A DNA stretch of 43,144 nt from a virus. The stretch lies in IMG/VR virus record IMGVR_UViG_3300028840_003297, positions 1 through 43,144 of that record. One strand, given 5' to 3'. Both the position numbers and the translations under genes were made by a program. Below are positions 1-7,196 of this stretch, piece by piece. The notes beneath the pieces were generated by a model. That model was not told the DNA's origin. It saw only the letters and a program-made list of their open reading frames with translations, and searched no databases. Position 1 is the first letter of the stretch. Each line of letters begins with the position of its first letter.

Positions 1-36
1 AAAGAAGAAATAAATTTGGTATTGTTAACATGTGGA
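1..36. repeat. Left copy of 36-bp terminal direct repeat (circular closure)
   Basis: The first 36 bases are identical to 43109-43144. The simplest reading is assembly overlap of a circular or circularly permuted phage genome, since the repeat is far shorter than typical phage physical direct terminal repeats and runs through the end of one gene and the start of the next. A weak extended -10 (TGG-TATTGT, 17-25) lies here, ending 6 bases before the GTG at 32. Confidence 0.9.
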
Positions 37-496
37 GAGCGGGCAGAAAGAGTTACTAAGTATGCGCGAAATTATGGATCGCACCATAATCGACCGCCTG
101 ACCCACTTCTCCGGTAACCGCACCGCAACAGCAAAATCACTTTCCATCAGCGTGCGCAACCTGCGCATCCACCTCGAGAAGTTCCGTGCTAGTGGCAACT
201 GCAATCCCCTATTCACTAAACGTACAAACCCCGCAAAACCTAGGAGCCCCGTAATGAAAAAGACCAGCCCCCTAGAAGATGCTGCCTTTGAATATGCCCT
301 CGGCAACACCGACTCCTACAAAGCATACATCGAAGGTGCCGCATGGCACAAAGCCGACCTAGAAACTGCCAACAAAAAACTTGACATAGCACTAAAAGCA
401 CTGAAAGCCATCCAAATAAACGAAATCCACGGCGGCGAAAACGAATATCTCATCGCCGACCGCGCCTTGGACAAAATAGATGAAGTTAGAATTTGA
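32..496 (+). CDS. Fis-type HTH protein with probable internal second start
   Basis: Predicted 154-aa protein from GTG at 32. Residues about 15-52 look like a Fis/HTH_8 helix-turn-helix, with the GNRTATAKSLSISVRNL core typical of NtrC/Fis C-termini, so it probably binds DNA. Residues 75-154 form a separate acidic helical segment of a type common in small phage proteins of unknown role. An in-frame ATG at 254 (residue 75) is preceded by a good ribosome site (AGGAG, 7-nt spacing), so an 80-aa protein is probably also, or mainly, made. The linker (residues 53-74) is proline/asparagine-rich and looks like translated spacer. The GTG at 32 has no clear ribosome site. Coding strand is C-rich, like genes at 38.4-41.2 kb. 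The two-gene fusion is inference. Confidence 0.65.
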   Translation: MESGQKELLSMREIMDRTIIDRLTHFSGNRTATAKSLSISVRNLRIHLEKFRASGNCNPLFTKRTNPAKPRSPVMKKTSPLEDAAFEYALGNTDSYKAYIEGAAWHKADLETANKKLDIALKALKAIQINEIHGGENEYLIADRALDKIDEVRI

Positions 497-596
497 ACGC
501 GACGAATACTACTGGATGCTAGTAGCCTTCTGCACATGCACGATGATCACCACAATCACACTCGTATATCTACTGGTCGAACTGTTCGCTAAATAA
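480..596 (+). CDS. Small single-pass membrane protein (38 aa)
   Basis: This 38-aa reading frame starts at ATG 480 and overlaps the end of the preceding gene by 17 nt. Its first 12 residues are charged/aromatic (MKLEFERDEYYW), followed by about 22 hydrophobic residues rich in V, L, I and T that form one membrane span, then a short EL-FAK tail. The overlap suggests translational coupling. The ribosome site is weak. Size and topology would fit a small membrane effector or holin accessory, but no family is recognised and function is unknown. Confidence 0.45.
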   Translation: MKLEFERDEYYWMLVAFCTCTMITTITLVYLLVELFAK

Positions 597-609
597 AAAA
601 CGACCCCCG

Positions 610-786
610 ATGCCACTCACCTGGGAAGGAGAAAGTTCATCAAGGGCCGCGGTCCCTTTTGCCTTTCCTTTTATCCTTGCGGGGATTGCGATTTCTGTTT
701 TTGGAGGTTTTGGCAAATTCCTAAAAAAGAAAAATGAAAAACCCACAAAAAATAAAAAGAAAAACAATTCTGCTGTAACAAAGTGA
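610..786 (+). CDS. Small membrane protein with lysine-rich tail (58 aa)
   Basis: A 58-aa frame from ATG 610. Residues 13-38 are hydrophobic (AVPFAFPFILAGIAISVFGG) and should form one membrane span. The remaining 20 residues are almost all K, N, T and P, a strongly basic cytoplasmic tail. This hydrophobic-plus-basic layout is seen in small holins and other phage membrane proteins, but nothing identifies a family. No convincing ribosome site precedes the ATG, so start and expression are uncertain. It is followed by a promoter region, so it would be the last gene of the unit beginning around 38.4 kb or 32. Confidence 0.4.
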   Translation: MPLTWEGESSSRAAVPFAFPFILAGIAISVFGGFGKFLKKKNEKPTKNKKKNNSAVTK

Positions 787-817
787 TTTGGGCTTTGTCA
801 ACAGTAAAAACGCCAAA

Positions 818-836
818 GGGAGCGCTAATGGCTCCC
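818..836 (+). promoter_or_regulatory. Palindrome over the -35 zone of the 846 promoter (candidate operator)
   Basis: Perfect inverted repeat GGGAGC (818-823) / GCTCCC (831-836) with a 7-base spacer. It occupies the -35 region of the extended -10 promoter at 843-851 and is not followed by a T run on the plus strand, so a protein-binding site is more likely than a terminator. On the minus strand a T-rich stretch follows, but no minus-strand gene ends here. Confidence 0.5.
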
Positions 837-842
837 CTGACG

Positions 843-851
843 TGGTATAAT
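843..851 (+). promoter_or_regulatory. Extended -10 promoter (TGG-TATAAT)
   Basis: A perfect -10 hexamer TATAAT at 846-851 with an upstream TG motif one base away gives a strong extended -10 sigma70 site. No good -35 is present at 17 bp. Transcription should start near 858-860, only 1-3 bases before the GTG start of the next gene. Confidence 0.65.
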
Positions 852-860
852 TGAGGTGGT

Positions 861-1592
861 GTGGTAAAAAACCTCAAGAACCTTTTAATTATCAGCGACA
901 CTCAGTCGCCTTTTCACCACAAAGATACTATCGATTTCCTTACCCATGTCAAGAGACACTTCAAATGTACTGACTTCCTGCACATCGGTGACGTATGGGA
1001 CTTTAAATATTTATGCCGCATAGGTAAAGCATTTCTAGATCCCGATGACCCGGTGACTCCAACGCAAGAATACGAACAAGCTTTAGAGTTCACGAAAGAA
1101 CTCACATCAAAGTTCCCCAAACTGCAGATCTGCCATTCGAACCATGGCGCCAGGATATTTAAAAGAGCAAAGGAACATTTTATTCCCCACTTTCTTATCC
1201 GTGACTATAAGCAAATCTTGCAACTCCCGGAGAATGTCAATGTTGCTCGACGTTTCATCAAGTACGGTGGCAAGGTAGTGCTCGAACACGGTGACCGGGT
1301 AAGCTCGGGCGTAAATGCTGCGATAAAACTCGCTATAGCTAATCGTAGAAGTACTGTCATCGGTCATCATAGTGGCCACGGTGGAATTACATATCAAACT
1401 AGCATGGTCCCTGGCAATCGCAACAAAGATATACGAGAACAAATCTGGGGCATGAACGTAGGTTGCATGGTTGACGAGACAAGCTATGGAATGGCTTGGG
1501 CCAAAAATTTCACGAGCAAATTAATTTTGGGGTGCGGAGTAATTACGTGGGATGGCAAAAAACCAGTCCCTCACTTTATTCCATATGACTAA
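861..1592 (+). CDS. Calcineurin-like metallophosphoesterase
   Basis: Predicted 243-aa phosphoesterase. Motifs appear in the usual order for the metallophosphoesterase fold: ISDTQSP (D-x-Q in place of D-x-H) near residue 12, HIGDVWD near 42, a degenerate NHG in CHSNHGARIF, EHGDR, and VIGHHSGHGG (the GHxH metal-binding motif). These should hold a dinuclear metal site; the substrate could be a nucleotide, nucleic acid end or phosphoprotein. GTG 861 is the first start after an in-frame stop at 852-854. The purine-rich GAGGTG lies too close to be a normal ribosome site, and with the promoter above, a leaderless or very short-leader mRNA is likely. The gene ends 2 nt before the next start. Confidence 0.85.
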   Translation: MVKNLKNLLIISDTQSPFHHKDTIDFLTHVKRHFKCTDFLHIGDVWDFKYLCRIGKAFLDPDDPVTPTQEYEQALEFTKELTSKFPKLQICHSNHGARIFKRAKEHFIPHFLIRDYKQILQLPENVNVARRFIKYGGKVVLEHGDRVSSGVNAAIKLAIANRRSTVIGHHSGHGGITYQTSMVPGNRNKDIREQIWGMNVGCMVDETSYGMAWAKNFTSKLILGCGVITWDGKKPVPHFIPYD

Positions 1593-1594
1593 AA

Positions 1595-2095
1595 ATGTTA
1601 GAAAAAACACTTGTCACAATATCACATCCTCGGATAAGCAAGTCACTAGAGTGGACCCGCCCGTTTCTAGAAAGCGTAATGGAAGGATCAAACACAGACG
1701 TCTTAACGCGTATTACTGCCGTCGTACCAAGAAGTTATATGCGCCAGCACCAAGAGGGCAAACTAACCCAACACGATCACAATGATTTTAGAATCTCAAT
1801 TCATCTCGGCTACTACAGTTACAAGATCAAAAACAAAAAACTAACTCAAGCAAAATACTATAAATATTCACGACTTGACATACTTCACACCCTTGCCCAC
1901 GAACTCGCACACTTCATGCTAGTGCCACAAGGGCCAGCCAAGTGGACTTCGCACAACTGCGACCACAAAATTTTGGAATGTTTTATTATGAGCTCCTTTG
2001 CTATGCTACTTAGTGAGCAAGGGTATATAAGCGAGGAACAGGAGTTACTAGATGACAAGAGGAATGAATCGTCTGTCAGGCCCCGAAAGCAATGA
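1595..2095 (+). CDS. Putative zinc metallopeptidase (HExxH)
   Basis: A 166-aa protein with HTLAHELAHFM around residues 99-109, the classic HExxH zinc site in a helix, followed about 20 residues on by H and D residues (SHNCDHKILE) that could supply the third ligand. Layout resembles minigluzincin/SprT-like or WLM-like proteins but is too diverged for assignment. It sits directly after the phosphoesterase and overlaps the first fibre-cluster gene by 44 nt, so it may act on host proteins or in particle maturation. ATG 1595 is chosen because it follows the stop of the upstream gene; no strong ribosome site is visible. Confidence 0.65.
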   Translation: MLEKTLVTISHPRISKSLEWTRPFLESVMEGSNTDVLTRITAVVPRSYMRQHQEGKLTQHDHNDFRISIHLGYYSYKIKNKKLTQAKYYKYSRLDILHTLAHELAHFMLVPQGPAKWTSHNCDHKILECFIMSSFAMLLSEQGYISEEQELLDDKRNESSVRPRKQ

Positions 2096-2336
2096 AGCAT
2101 CTGCAACAGGTGAATTCGAACCTACCACAGTAACAAAGACTGGCACTAAGACAGGTCTCGATACAATCTCAGTCAACAACTTAGTCCCCGAAGCCTACGA
2201 TTACATTGATTTAAGTTATACAGGTAGTGACTTGACTGGTGTGGTCTACAAACAAGGTGGCAGTGGAGGCACAACAGTCGCTACTCTAGTACTCACATAC
2301 ACAGCAAACGTACTTCAAACTATAACGAGAACATAG
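2052..2336 (+). CDS. Small structural protein preceding tail fibre
   Basis: A 94-aa protein whose second half (residues about 47-94) follows the pattern PEAYDYIDLSYTGSDLTGV then VYKxGGSGGTTVATL and a TYTxN...TITRT ending. This beta-rich pattern recurs in small proteins encoded next to phage tail or baseplate genes. It overlaps the metallopeptidase gene by 44 nt and abuts the large fibre gene (TAG then ATG with no gap), so it is probably co-translated and part of the adsorption apparatus. The start could be ATG 2052 or 2064; neither has well-spaced ribosome site. Confidence 0.6.
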   Translation: MTRGMNRLSGPESNEASATGEFEPTTVTKTGTKTGLDTISVNNLVPEAYDYIDLSYTGSDLTGVVYKQGGSGGTTVATLVLTYTANVLQTITRT

Positions 2337-4550
2337 ATGGCCATAAGTTGGACATTCAATCCATTTACCGGCACGCTTGATGCCATCTCTAGTGAAGCAG
2401 CTGATCTAGCAACACATATAGCTGACAGTACTAATCCGCATTCAGTCACGTTCACTCAATCAGTTGCAGCCGATGGAGCTACAGACATTTCAGCTGCAGA
2501 AGCAGAAGAGCTTACTGACGGCAGTGTAACATCACTTCATTCACATGCAGGCGGCGGATACACCGATGAAGATGCTCAAGATGCAGTAGGAACCATCCTT
2601 ACAGATACAACTACAATCGACTTCACTTACACTGATGGTGCCCCCACAATTGAAGCAGATGTTATCCCTGGTGGAGTAGATCACAACAGTCTCGACAACC
2701 TCGATGTCGGTGACGTTCATACTCAATATTTAAATGAAACTCGTCATGATGGGCTCGCTTCTGACAATCCTCACTCAGTGACTTTCACTCAGGCAGTAAC
2801 AGCTGATGGCACTACAGACATTTCTGGAGCAGAAGCTGAGACTTTAACAGATACAAGTAATGCGGATGCTCTTCATGAACATGCTGCAAGTAATATTACA
2901 GTCGATGACACTAATTTCACATGGTTTAGTTCCACGGATCAACAATCTTGGGATGAAGAATTAGATGCGTTCCTATTCACTATTTATCCACCAGCTGAGC
3001 AGTTGGACGACATGGACATAGATACTTCGGGAGTATCAGGAAAATTGTCATTTGGTGCAAGTAATTCAGTTCCTGGATACACAAATTGTAGTGGCATCGG
3101 TTCTCGTCCTGCAGTAGATATCAATGAAGCTTTCAATGACAGTGGTGATAGAGCTGGCATCTTTACAGGTAGTGCTGATTGGACCGGAACTCTCAATGAA
3201 GATGCGGCTAGTACTGATAATTACCCGGCTAATAGTTTTAGGGATATAGGACAAACACTTTACTTAGAACTTAACGGGACAATAGTTCGTACATTAGATT
3301 TATCAAGTGAGACTGGTGCAGTTAATGATGGTACTAGTACAAGTGGATTCAACATCATTGCAAAAACACAAGGAACGGATACGCCTTTCTTTTATAGGAC
3401 GGGTTCTTACAGAATCGACTCGGGTGATGTTAATTTAGTCTCGGGCTGGAACTATTGTAGGGTATATGACAATCAGGGAACTCCACAAAGTACCAACTAC
3501 GTAGATTGGATTAAGGATGTAGATTATACTAACGCTACATCATTCAGTGGTGAAACGTTAGATAATCTTTCTATGGCGGGATCGAAATGGTTGAGCGGCG
3601 TGCAGTGGTACACCTCAGGAGACGCCGATTATGATATTACAATTTCTAACGCATACAGAAATTCCTATAGTTCTAGTGCAAGTGCTCTCAATTATAGCGG
3701 CACTAACTGTACTGCGAGTGATTCATCTATTCCTAATATGAGTGATGAAACAGATGACATCACAATCACAAATAAGACAGTTACTATCAATGCCACAAGA
3801 TTAGTTGATGGTGACATCAGTATGGAAGTTCAAGTAGATAGAACTTTGGCTTCTGATTTAACTTCTACTGGAGCTACTATTTCTAGTATCTTGATGGATA
3901 ATGCATCAGCTTCTCCGACTGATACGTATGATGATTTCGATGATGAAGGCTACAGACTGCCTTCTAATTTTAGTATTACTTCTACTTCTTATTCTTCTGG
4001 CCCAAATAACGGCCCTGTAACTTGGGACGAAACAATCTCCCTGATCAGTGCAACAGCAGGTTATAGCGATGGACTTCAAGTTGTTAACGACAGAGTCGAG
4101 TATCCCGATTATGATTGGTCATCAGTTACCTATCAACCAGGAACTGCTCCTAATTATACTACTGCTAGTGGTGATCGTGTTTATATTAGATACTTTTACA
4201 ACGCTTCTTCCAGGCAGAATTTCCTTTTTAATTTTAATGTCACTTCTTCTACTTTTGTTAGTGTTGCTACTGGCCCTAGTTCTAACAATATAACTTGTGA
4301 ACTCTTGGCACCAAATACTACACAAGATGGAGTAGGTACAATTGAGTGGAAAGACGCTGTCACAGCCTACACAGACGATGATTCTATAGGGTGTTACAGC
4401 TCATCAGTAGGTAGCACCATTCCTACCAATTGGGGTGTAACTTTGGGGACAAGATCAACCTCAACTTCAGGATATGCATGGTGCATTCGTATAACAGCAG
4501 CAGCAGCTTGGGCAGGGAGGATAAATAGTGTCACTTGTTCACCTCAGTAA
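2337..4550 (+). CDS. Tail fibre protein with repeated NPHSVTF module
   Basis: A 737-aa, Ser/Thr/Asp/Gly-rich protein with few charged residues and no enzyme motifs, typical of a trimeric phage fibre. Residues about 33-75 and 141-188 are two copies of a module (NPHSVTFTQ..ADGxTDIS.AEAE.LTD followed by LHSH or LHEH), and a third copy is in the next fibre gene. Between them YTDEDAQDAVG and TIDFTYTDGAPTIEA match a segment common in marine-type phage fibres. The C-terminal two thirds is beta-rich and is the likely receptor-binding part. The 3' end overlaps the HNH gene by 23 nt. Fibre role is inferred from composition and repeats. Confidence 0.75.
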   Translation: MAISWTFNPFTGTLDAISSEAADLATHIADSTNPHSVTFTQSVAADGATDISAAEAEELTDGSVTSLHSHAGGGYTDEDAQDAVGTILTDTTTIDFTYTDGAPTIEADVIPGGVDHNSLDNLDVGDVHTQYLNETRHDGLASDNPHSVTFTQAVTADGTTDISGAEAETLTDTSNADALHEHAASNITVDDTNFTWFSSTDQQSWDEELDAFLFTIYPPAEQLDDMDIDTSGVSGKLSFGASNSVPGYTNCSGIGSRPAVDINEAFNDSGDRAGIFTGSADWTGTLNEDAASTDNYPANSFRDIGQTLYLELNGTIVRTLDLSSETGAVNDGTSTSGFNIIAKTQGTDTPFFYRTGSYRIDSGDVNLVSGWNYCRVYDNQGTPQSTNYVDWIKDVDYTNATSFSGETLDNLSMAGSKWLSGVQWYTSGDADYDITISNAYRNSYSSSASALNYSGTNCTASDSSIPNMSDETDDITITNKTVTINATRLVDGDISMEVQVDRTLASDLTSTGATISSILMDNASASPTDTYDDFDDEGYRLPSNFSITSTSYSSGPNNGPVTWDETISLISATAGYSDGLQVVNDRVEYPDYDWSSVTYQPGTAPNYTTASGDRVYIRYFYNASSRQNFLFNFNVTSSTFVSVATGPSSNNITCELLAPNTTQDGVGTIEWKDAVTAYTDDDSIGCYSSSVGSTIPTNWGVTLGTRSTSTSGYAWCIRITAAAAWAGRINSVTCSPQ

Positions 4551-4995
4551 GCGTTTGTTAAATAAACGTAAGATAAAGAATGGGTGTTGGGAGTGGACTG
4601 GCGCAACCAGTAAAGGATATGGACAAATAAAATTGTGGGGAATTGTGCCTAAAATGGTTTATGTTCATAGACTTGCAGCTAAAATATGGTTAGGTTTTGA
4701 TATAAACAGTAAACATCTCGTATGCCATCATTGTGATAACACAAAGTGTTTCAATCCAGACCATTTATTTATAGGTAACCATGCAGATAATTCACAAGAC
4801 ATGTTAAACAAAGGGAGAGGAAATTTTTTAAAAGGAGAGCAAAATTCACAATCTAAGCTAACTAAAATTGATGTTTTAAATATAAAGGAATTAATTAAAA
4901 CTGGAACATTAAAAACAGTTATTACACAAAAATTTAATGTGTCAAAAGGTTTAATTACTGCCATTACTAAAGGTAGAGCTTGGAGGCATATCTAG
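4528..4995 (+). CDS. HNH homing endonuclease, inserted among fibre genes
   Basis: A 155-aa freestanding HNH endonuclease. The N-terminal domain contains WEWTGATSKGYGQI, VHRLAA and CHHCDNTKCFNPDHLFIG, i.e. the HNH beta-beta-alpha-metal core with CxxC-like knuckles. The C-terminal third (about 108-155) is a recognition-type helix-turn-helix ending VSKGLITAITKGRAWRHI, as in many phage HNH homing enzymes. Base composition is foreign: the line 4861-4920 has 11 G+C in 60. The GTG start lies inside the end of the upstream fibre gene, and the last codons carry GGAGG, the ribosome site of the next fibre gene. It is a mobile gene fitted precisely between two related fibres. Confidence 0.9.
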   Translation: MSLVHLSKRLLNKRKIKNGCWEWTGATSKGYGQIKLWGIVPKMVYVHRLAAKIWLGFDINSKHLVCHHCDNTKCFNPDHLFIGNHADNSQDMLNKGRGNFLKGEQNSQSKLTKIDVLNIKELIKTGTLKTVITQKFNVSKGLITAITKGRAWRHI

Positions 4996-6941
4996 TGGCT
5001 TTTGATACGGACAATTTAGCCAAAGCAGCAATGAAAAAACTCTTTGGCAAAGCTCACACTGGACCACCAGTAGGAGAAGGCGGCACTAAAGACTTACCCA
5101 ATGAGTCTGTGGCCTCAAGTACAACTGTCGCCTCCTCTACTGTCTACGGAGAATCCATACCACTAACTCCACCAGGTGCATCCACTTCAGCCATTCGAGT
5201 ATGTACTTCTGGAGTCGAAGGTGAACTCGATCTCACTGAAGATGGAAGTTCTAACGGTAATACTTATTATGTGACTGTGCCGACTGGACATGATCTACTT
5301 TCATATACTAATCCTGAGACAGGTTCTAACTATCAAGTAGATGAACGAGTTCAAAATATAATCCCTGCTTCTTTTGGTTCTGGCTATCGTCCTATACCTA
5401 AAGATAACGGCACCGAGATTCCACCGACTGACGCAAGCGACTGGTTCTTGGATGATAAAGCTGGCACTCTAACATCGGAAACAGATCTCAGCCTTAGCAC
5501 CACTGGAACCATCGCTTGTTATGTTTATGTCGGTGACATGGTTAGTGACCACATCGAATCAACTTCCAATCCGCACACAGTTACTGTAAGTCAGGCATTA
5601 ACGGCTGACGGAGCAACCGATGCAACCGCTGCAGAATTAGAAGAACTCACTGATGGCAGTACCACAACACTGCATTCTCATTCAGGTGGAGCTGGAACTC
5701 CTGGTGGCAGTGACACTCAACTTCAATACAATGATGGTGGATCTTTCGGAGGATTATCTACTCTAACTTGGGATGATACAGATTTTCTGTTGGGATCTGC
5801 TACAACTACCAAACTTCAATTTAGAGATCCCGGTCTATATATCAATTCTTCTACGGATGGACAACTTGACATTGATGCCGACACTGAAGTTGAAGTGACC
5901 GCACCTACTGTCGATATCGATGCATCAACTGCAATGACTATCGATACAACCAATCTAAACGTCACAGCTACTGTTGCTGTAACGGGCAATGTGTCCTGTG
6001 ATGAATTAGCTGTAGGTGATGAAGAAGCCATCAAACTTGGCAACAACACTGATGCACAAATGCAGTGGGAAAATGGCTCTACCAATGATTCTTTAGTATT
6101 AGGTTTAGGTGTAGGTAGTGCTGCTCAAAGTGGTTTCTTTTCTATCATGGAGAAGGGCGATATTGGTAACTCTTCTCGTGAACCTGCAGCAACTACTGCC
6201 AATCCAACACTAAGAGTATATTCAGCTGATCAAACACAATCATTAGATTTCATCCAGATGTATCATAATCAAACAGATGCATTTTTAGAGTCCGGTAATG
6301 GTGACTTAAGACTTAAGTTCACTACCGGTGAAATGGAAATAGATCCTAACAATATTATCTTTGATGCTGATGAAGCTAATGATGGTGATTTAAGAATTGA
6401 TACACTGACTGCAGCTAGGACATGGACACTACCTGACATTACAGGAACCATAGCCCTGACTGCAGATAACGATAGTTTTGAAGTACCTAATGGTGCCGGA
6501 GGTACTACTGTAGATACAGCTGGTGAGGTGACAGTAGACACAACGAGCGACACCTTTAATTTCCATGACGGCACCGCAGAAAGAGTGCTGTCTCCTATAG
6601 TATCTAAATCTATTACCATAGAAGATCCCGGCTCAAGTGAGGATCTTTCTATGTTTTATGCTGACGAGGCAATGACCATCACTAAGATGGTTGCAGTTCT
6701 TGTTGGCTCATCTACTCCTTCAGTCACTTGGACAGTGCGTCATGGTGCAGATCGCAGCGCCGCCGGAGCGGAAGTTGTCACAAGTGGTACCACCACAACA
6801 AGTGTCTCGACGGGTTCTGTTGTAACTAGTTTTAACGATGCTACTGTTGTAGACGACAGTTTTGTTTGGCTTGAAACTACTGCCCAATCAGGAACAGTAG
6901 ATGAAATACATTTAACAGTGTTCTATAGACAAGATGCTTAG
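4995..6941 (+). CDS. Tail fibre protein, paralogous module to the upstream fibre
   Basis: A fibre-type protein of 648 aa. GTG 4995 is chosen because GGAGG at 4982-4986 lies 8 nt upstream; a TTG 15 nt earlier is less likely. The N-terminal 35 residues (NLAKAAMKKLFGKAHTG) are helical, possibly a particle anchor. Residues about 190-235 repeat the NPHTVTVSQ.LTADGATD..AAELEELTDG..TLHSH module of the upstream fibre. The middle is a beta-rich Thr/Asp shaft. The last 110 residues (SITIEDPGSSEDLSMFY onward) form a compact beta domain, probably a head or chaperone-like tip. It starts on the last base of the HNH gene. Confidence 0.72.
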   Translation: MAFDTDNLAKAAMKKLFGKAHTGPPVGEGGTKDLPNESVASSTTVASSTVYGESIPLTPPGASTSAIRVCTSGVEGELDLTEDGSSNGNTYYVTVPTGHDLLSYTNPETGSNYQVDERVQNIIPASFGSGYRPIPKDNGTEIPPTDASDWFLDDKAGTLTSETDLSLSTTGTIACYVYVGDMVSDHIESTSNPHTVTVSQALTADGATDATAAELEELTDGSTTTLHSHSGGAGTPGGSDTQLQYNDGGSFGGLSTLTWDDTDFLLGSATTTKLQFRDPGLYINSSTDGQLDIDADTEVEVTAPTVDIDASTAMTIDTTNLNVTATVAVTGNVSCDELAVGDEEAIKLGNNTDAQMQWENGSTNDSLVLGLGVGSAAQSGFFSIMEKGDIGNSSREPAATTANPTLRVYSADQTQSLDFIQMYHNQTDAFLESGNGDLRLKFTTGEMEIDPNNIIFDADEANDGDLRIDTLTAARTWTLPDITGTIALTADNDSFEVPNGAGGTTVDTAGEVTVDTTSDTFNFHDGTAERVLSPIVSKSITIEDPGSSEDLSMFYADEAMTITKMVAVLVGSSTPSVTWTVRHGADRSAAGAEVVTSGTTTTSVSTGSVVTSFNDATVVDDSFVWLETTAQSGTVDEIHLTVFYRQDA

Positions 6942-6950
6942 GAGGAAGTT

Positions 6951-7196
6951 ATGCCTATTAGCCCCGCGCTAGAAACTGCAATTGGTCTTAAGATTGAGAT
7001 GCTTGATGAACAGATCAATAAGATCTATGCGAAAGTGAATACGCTAAAACGTCTTATCGACGATGATATCCATATTGATGATGCAATCTTGGCCATAGAT
7101 GCAGGCTTTGATTTAAATGCTATGTATGCTGACATAGTTGTCAGATGCCAAAATTATATTCAAACTGAAGCTCAATATATTGCAGACAATATATAA
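6951..7196 (+). CDS. Hypothetical helical protein in the fibre cluster (81 aa)
   Basis: An 81-aa protein with an excellent ribosome site (AGGAGG, 5 nt before ATG). It is almost wholly helical, with a heptad-like stretch at residues 9-37 (TAIGLKIEMLDEQINKIYAK) and an acidic IDDDIHIDDAI segment. It lies between two fibre genes and shares its final A with the next ATG (TAATG), so it is made together with them. A role as adaptor or assembly factor of the fibre would fit; no family is recognised. Confidence 0.6.
   Translation: MPISPALETAIGLKIEMLDEQINKIYAKVNTLKRLIDDDIHIDDAILAIDAGFDLNAMYADIVVRCQNYIQTEAQYIADNI

Noticed and set aside
1-36. True short direct terminal repeats as physical ends
   Set aside because: 36 bp is too short for typical phage terminal repeats and equals a plausible assembly overlap.
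1552-1785. 77-codon frame overlapping the metallopeptidase start
   Set aside because: Composition is basic and low-order, it has no ribosome site, and the overlapping HExxH frame carries a clear motif.
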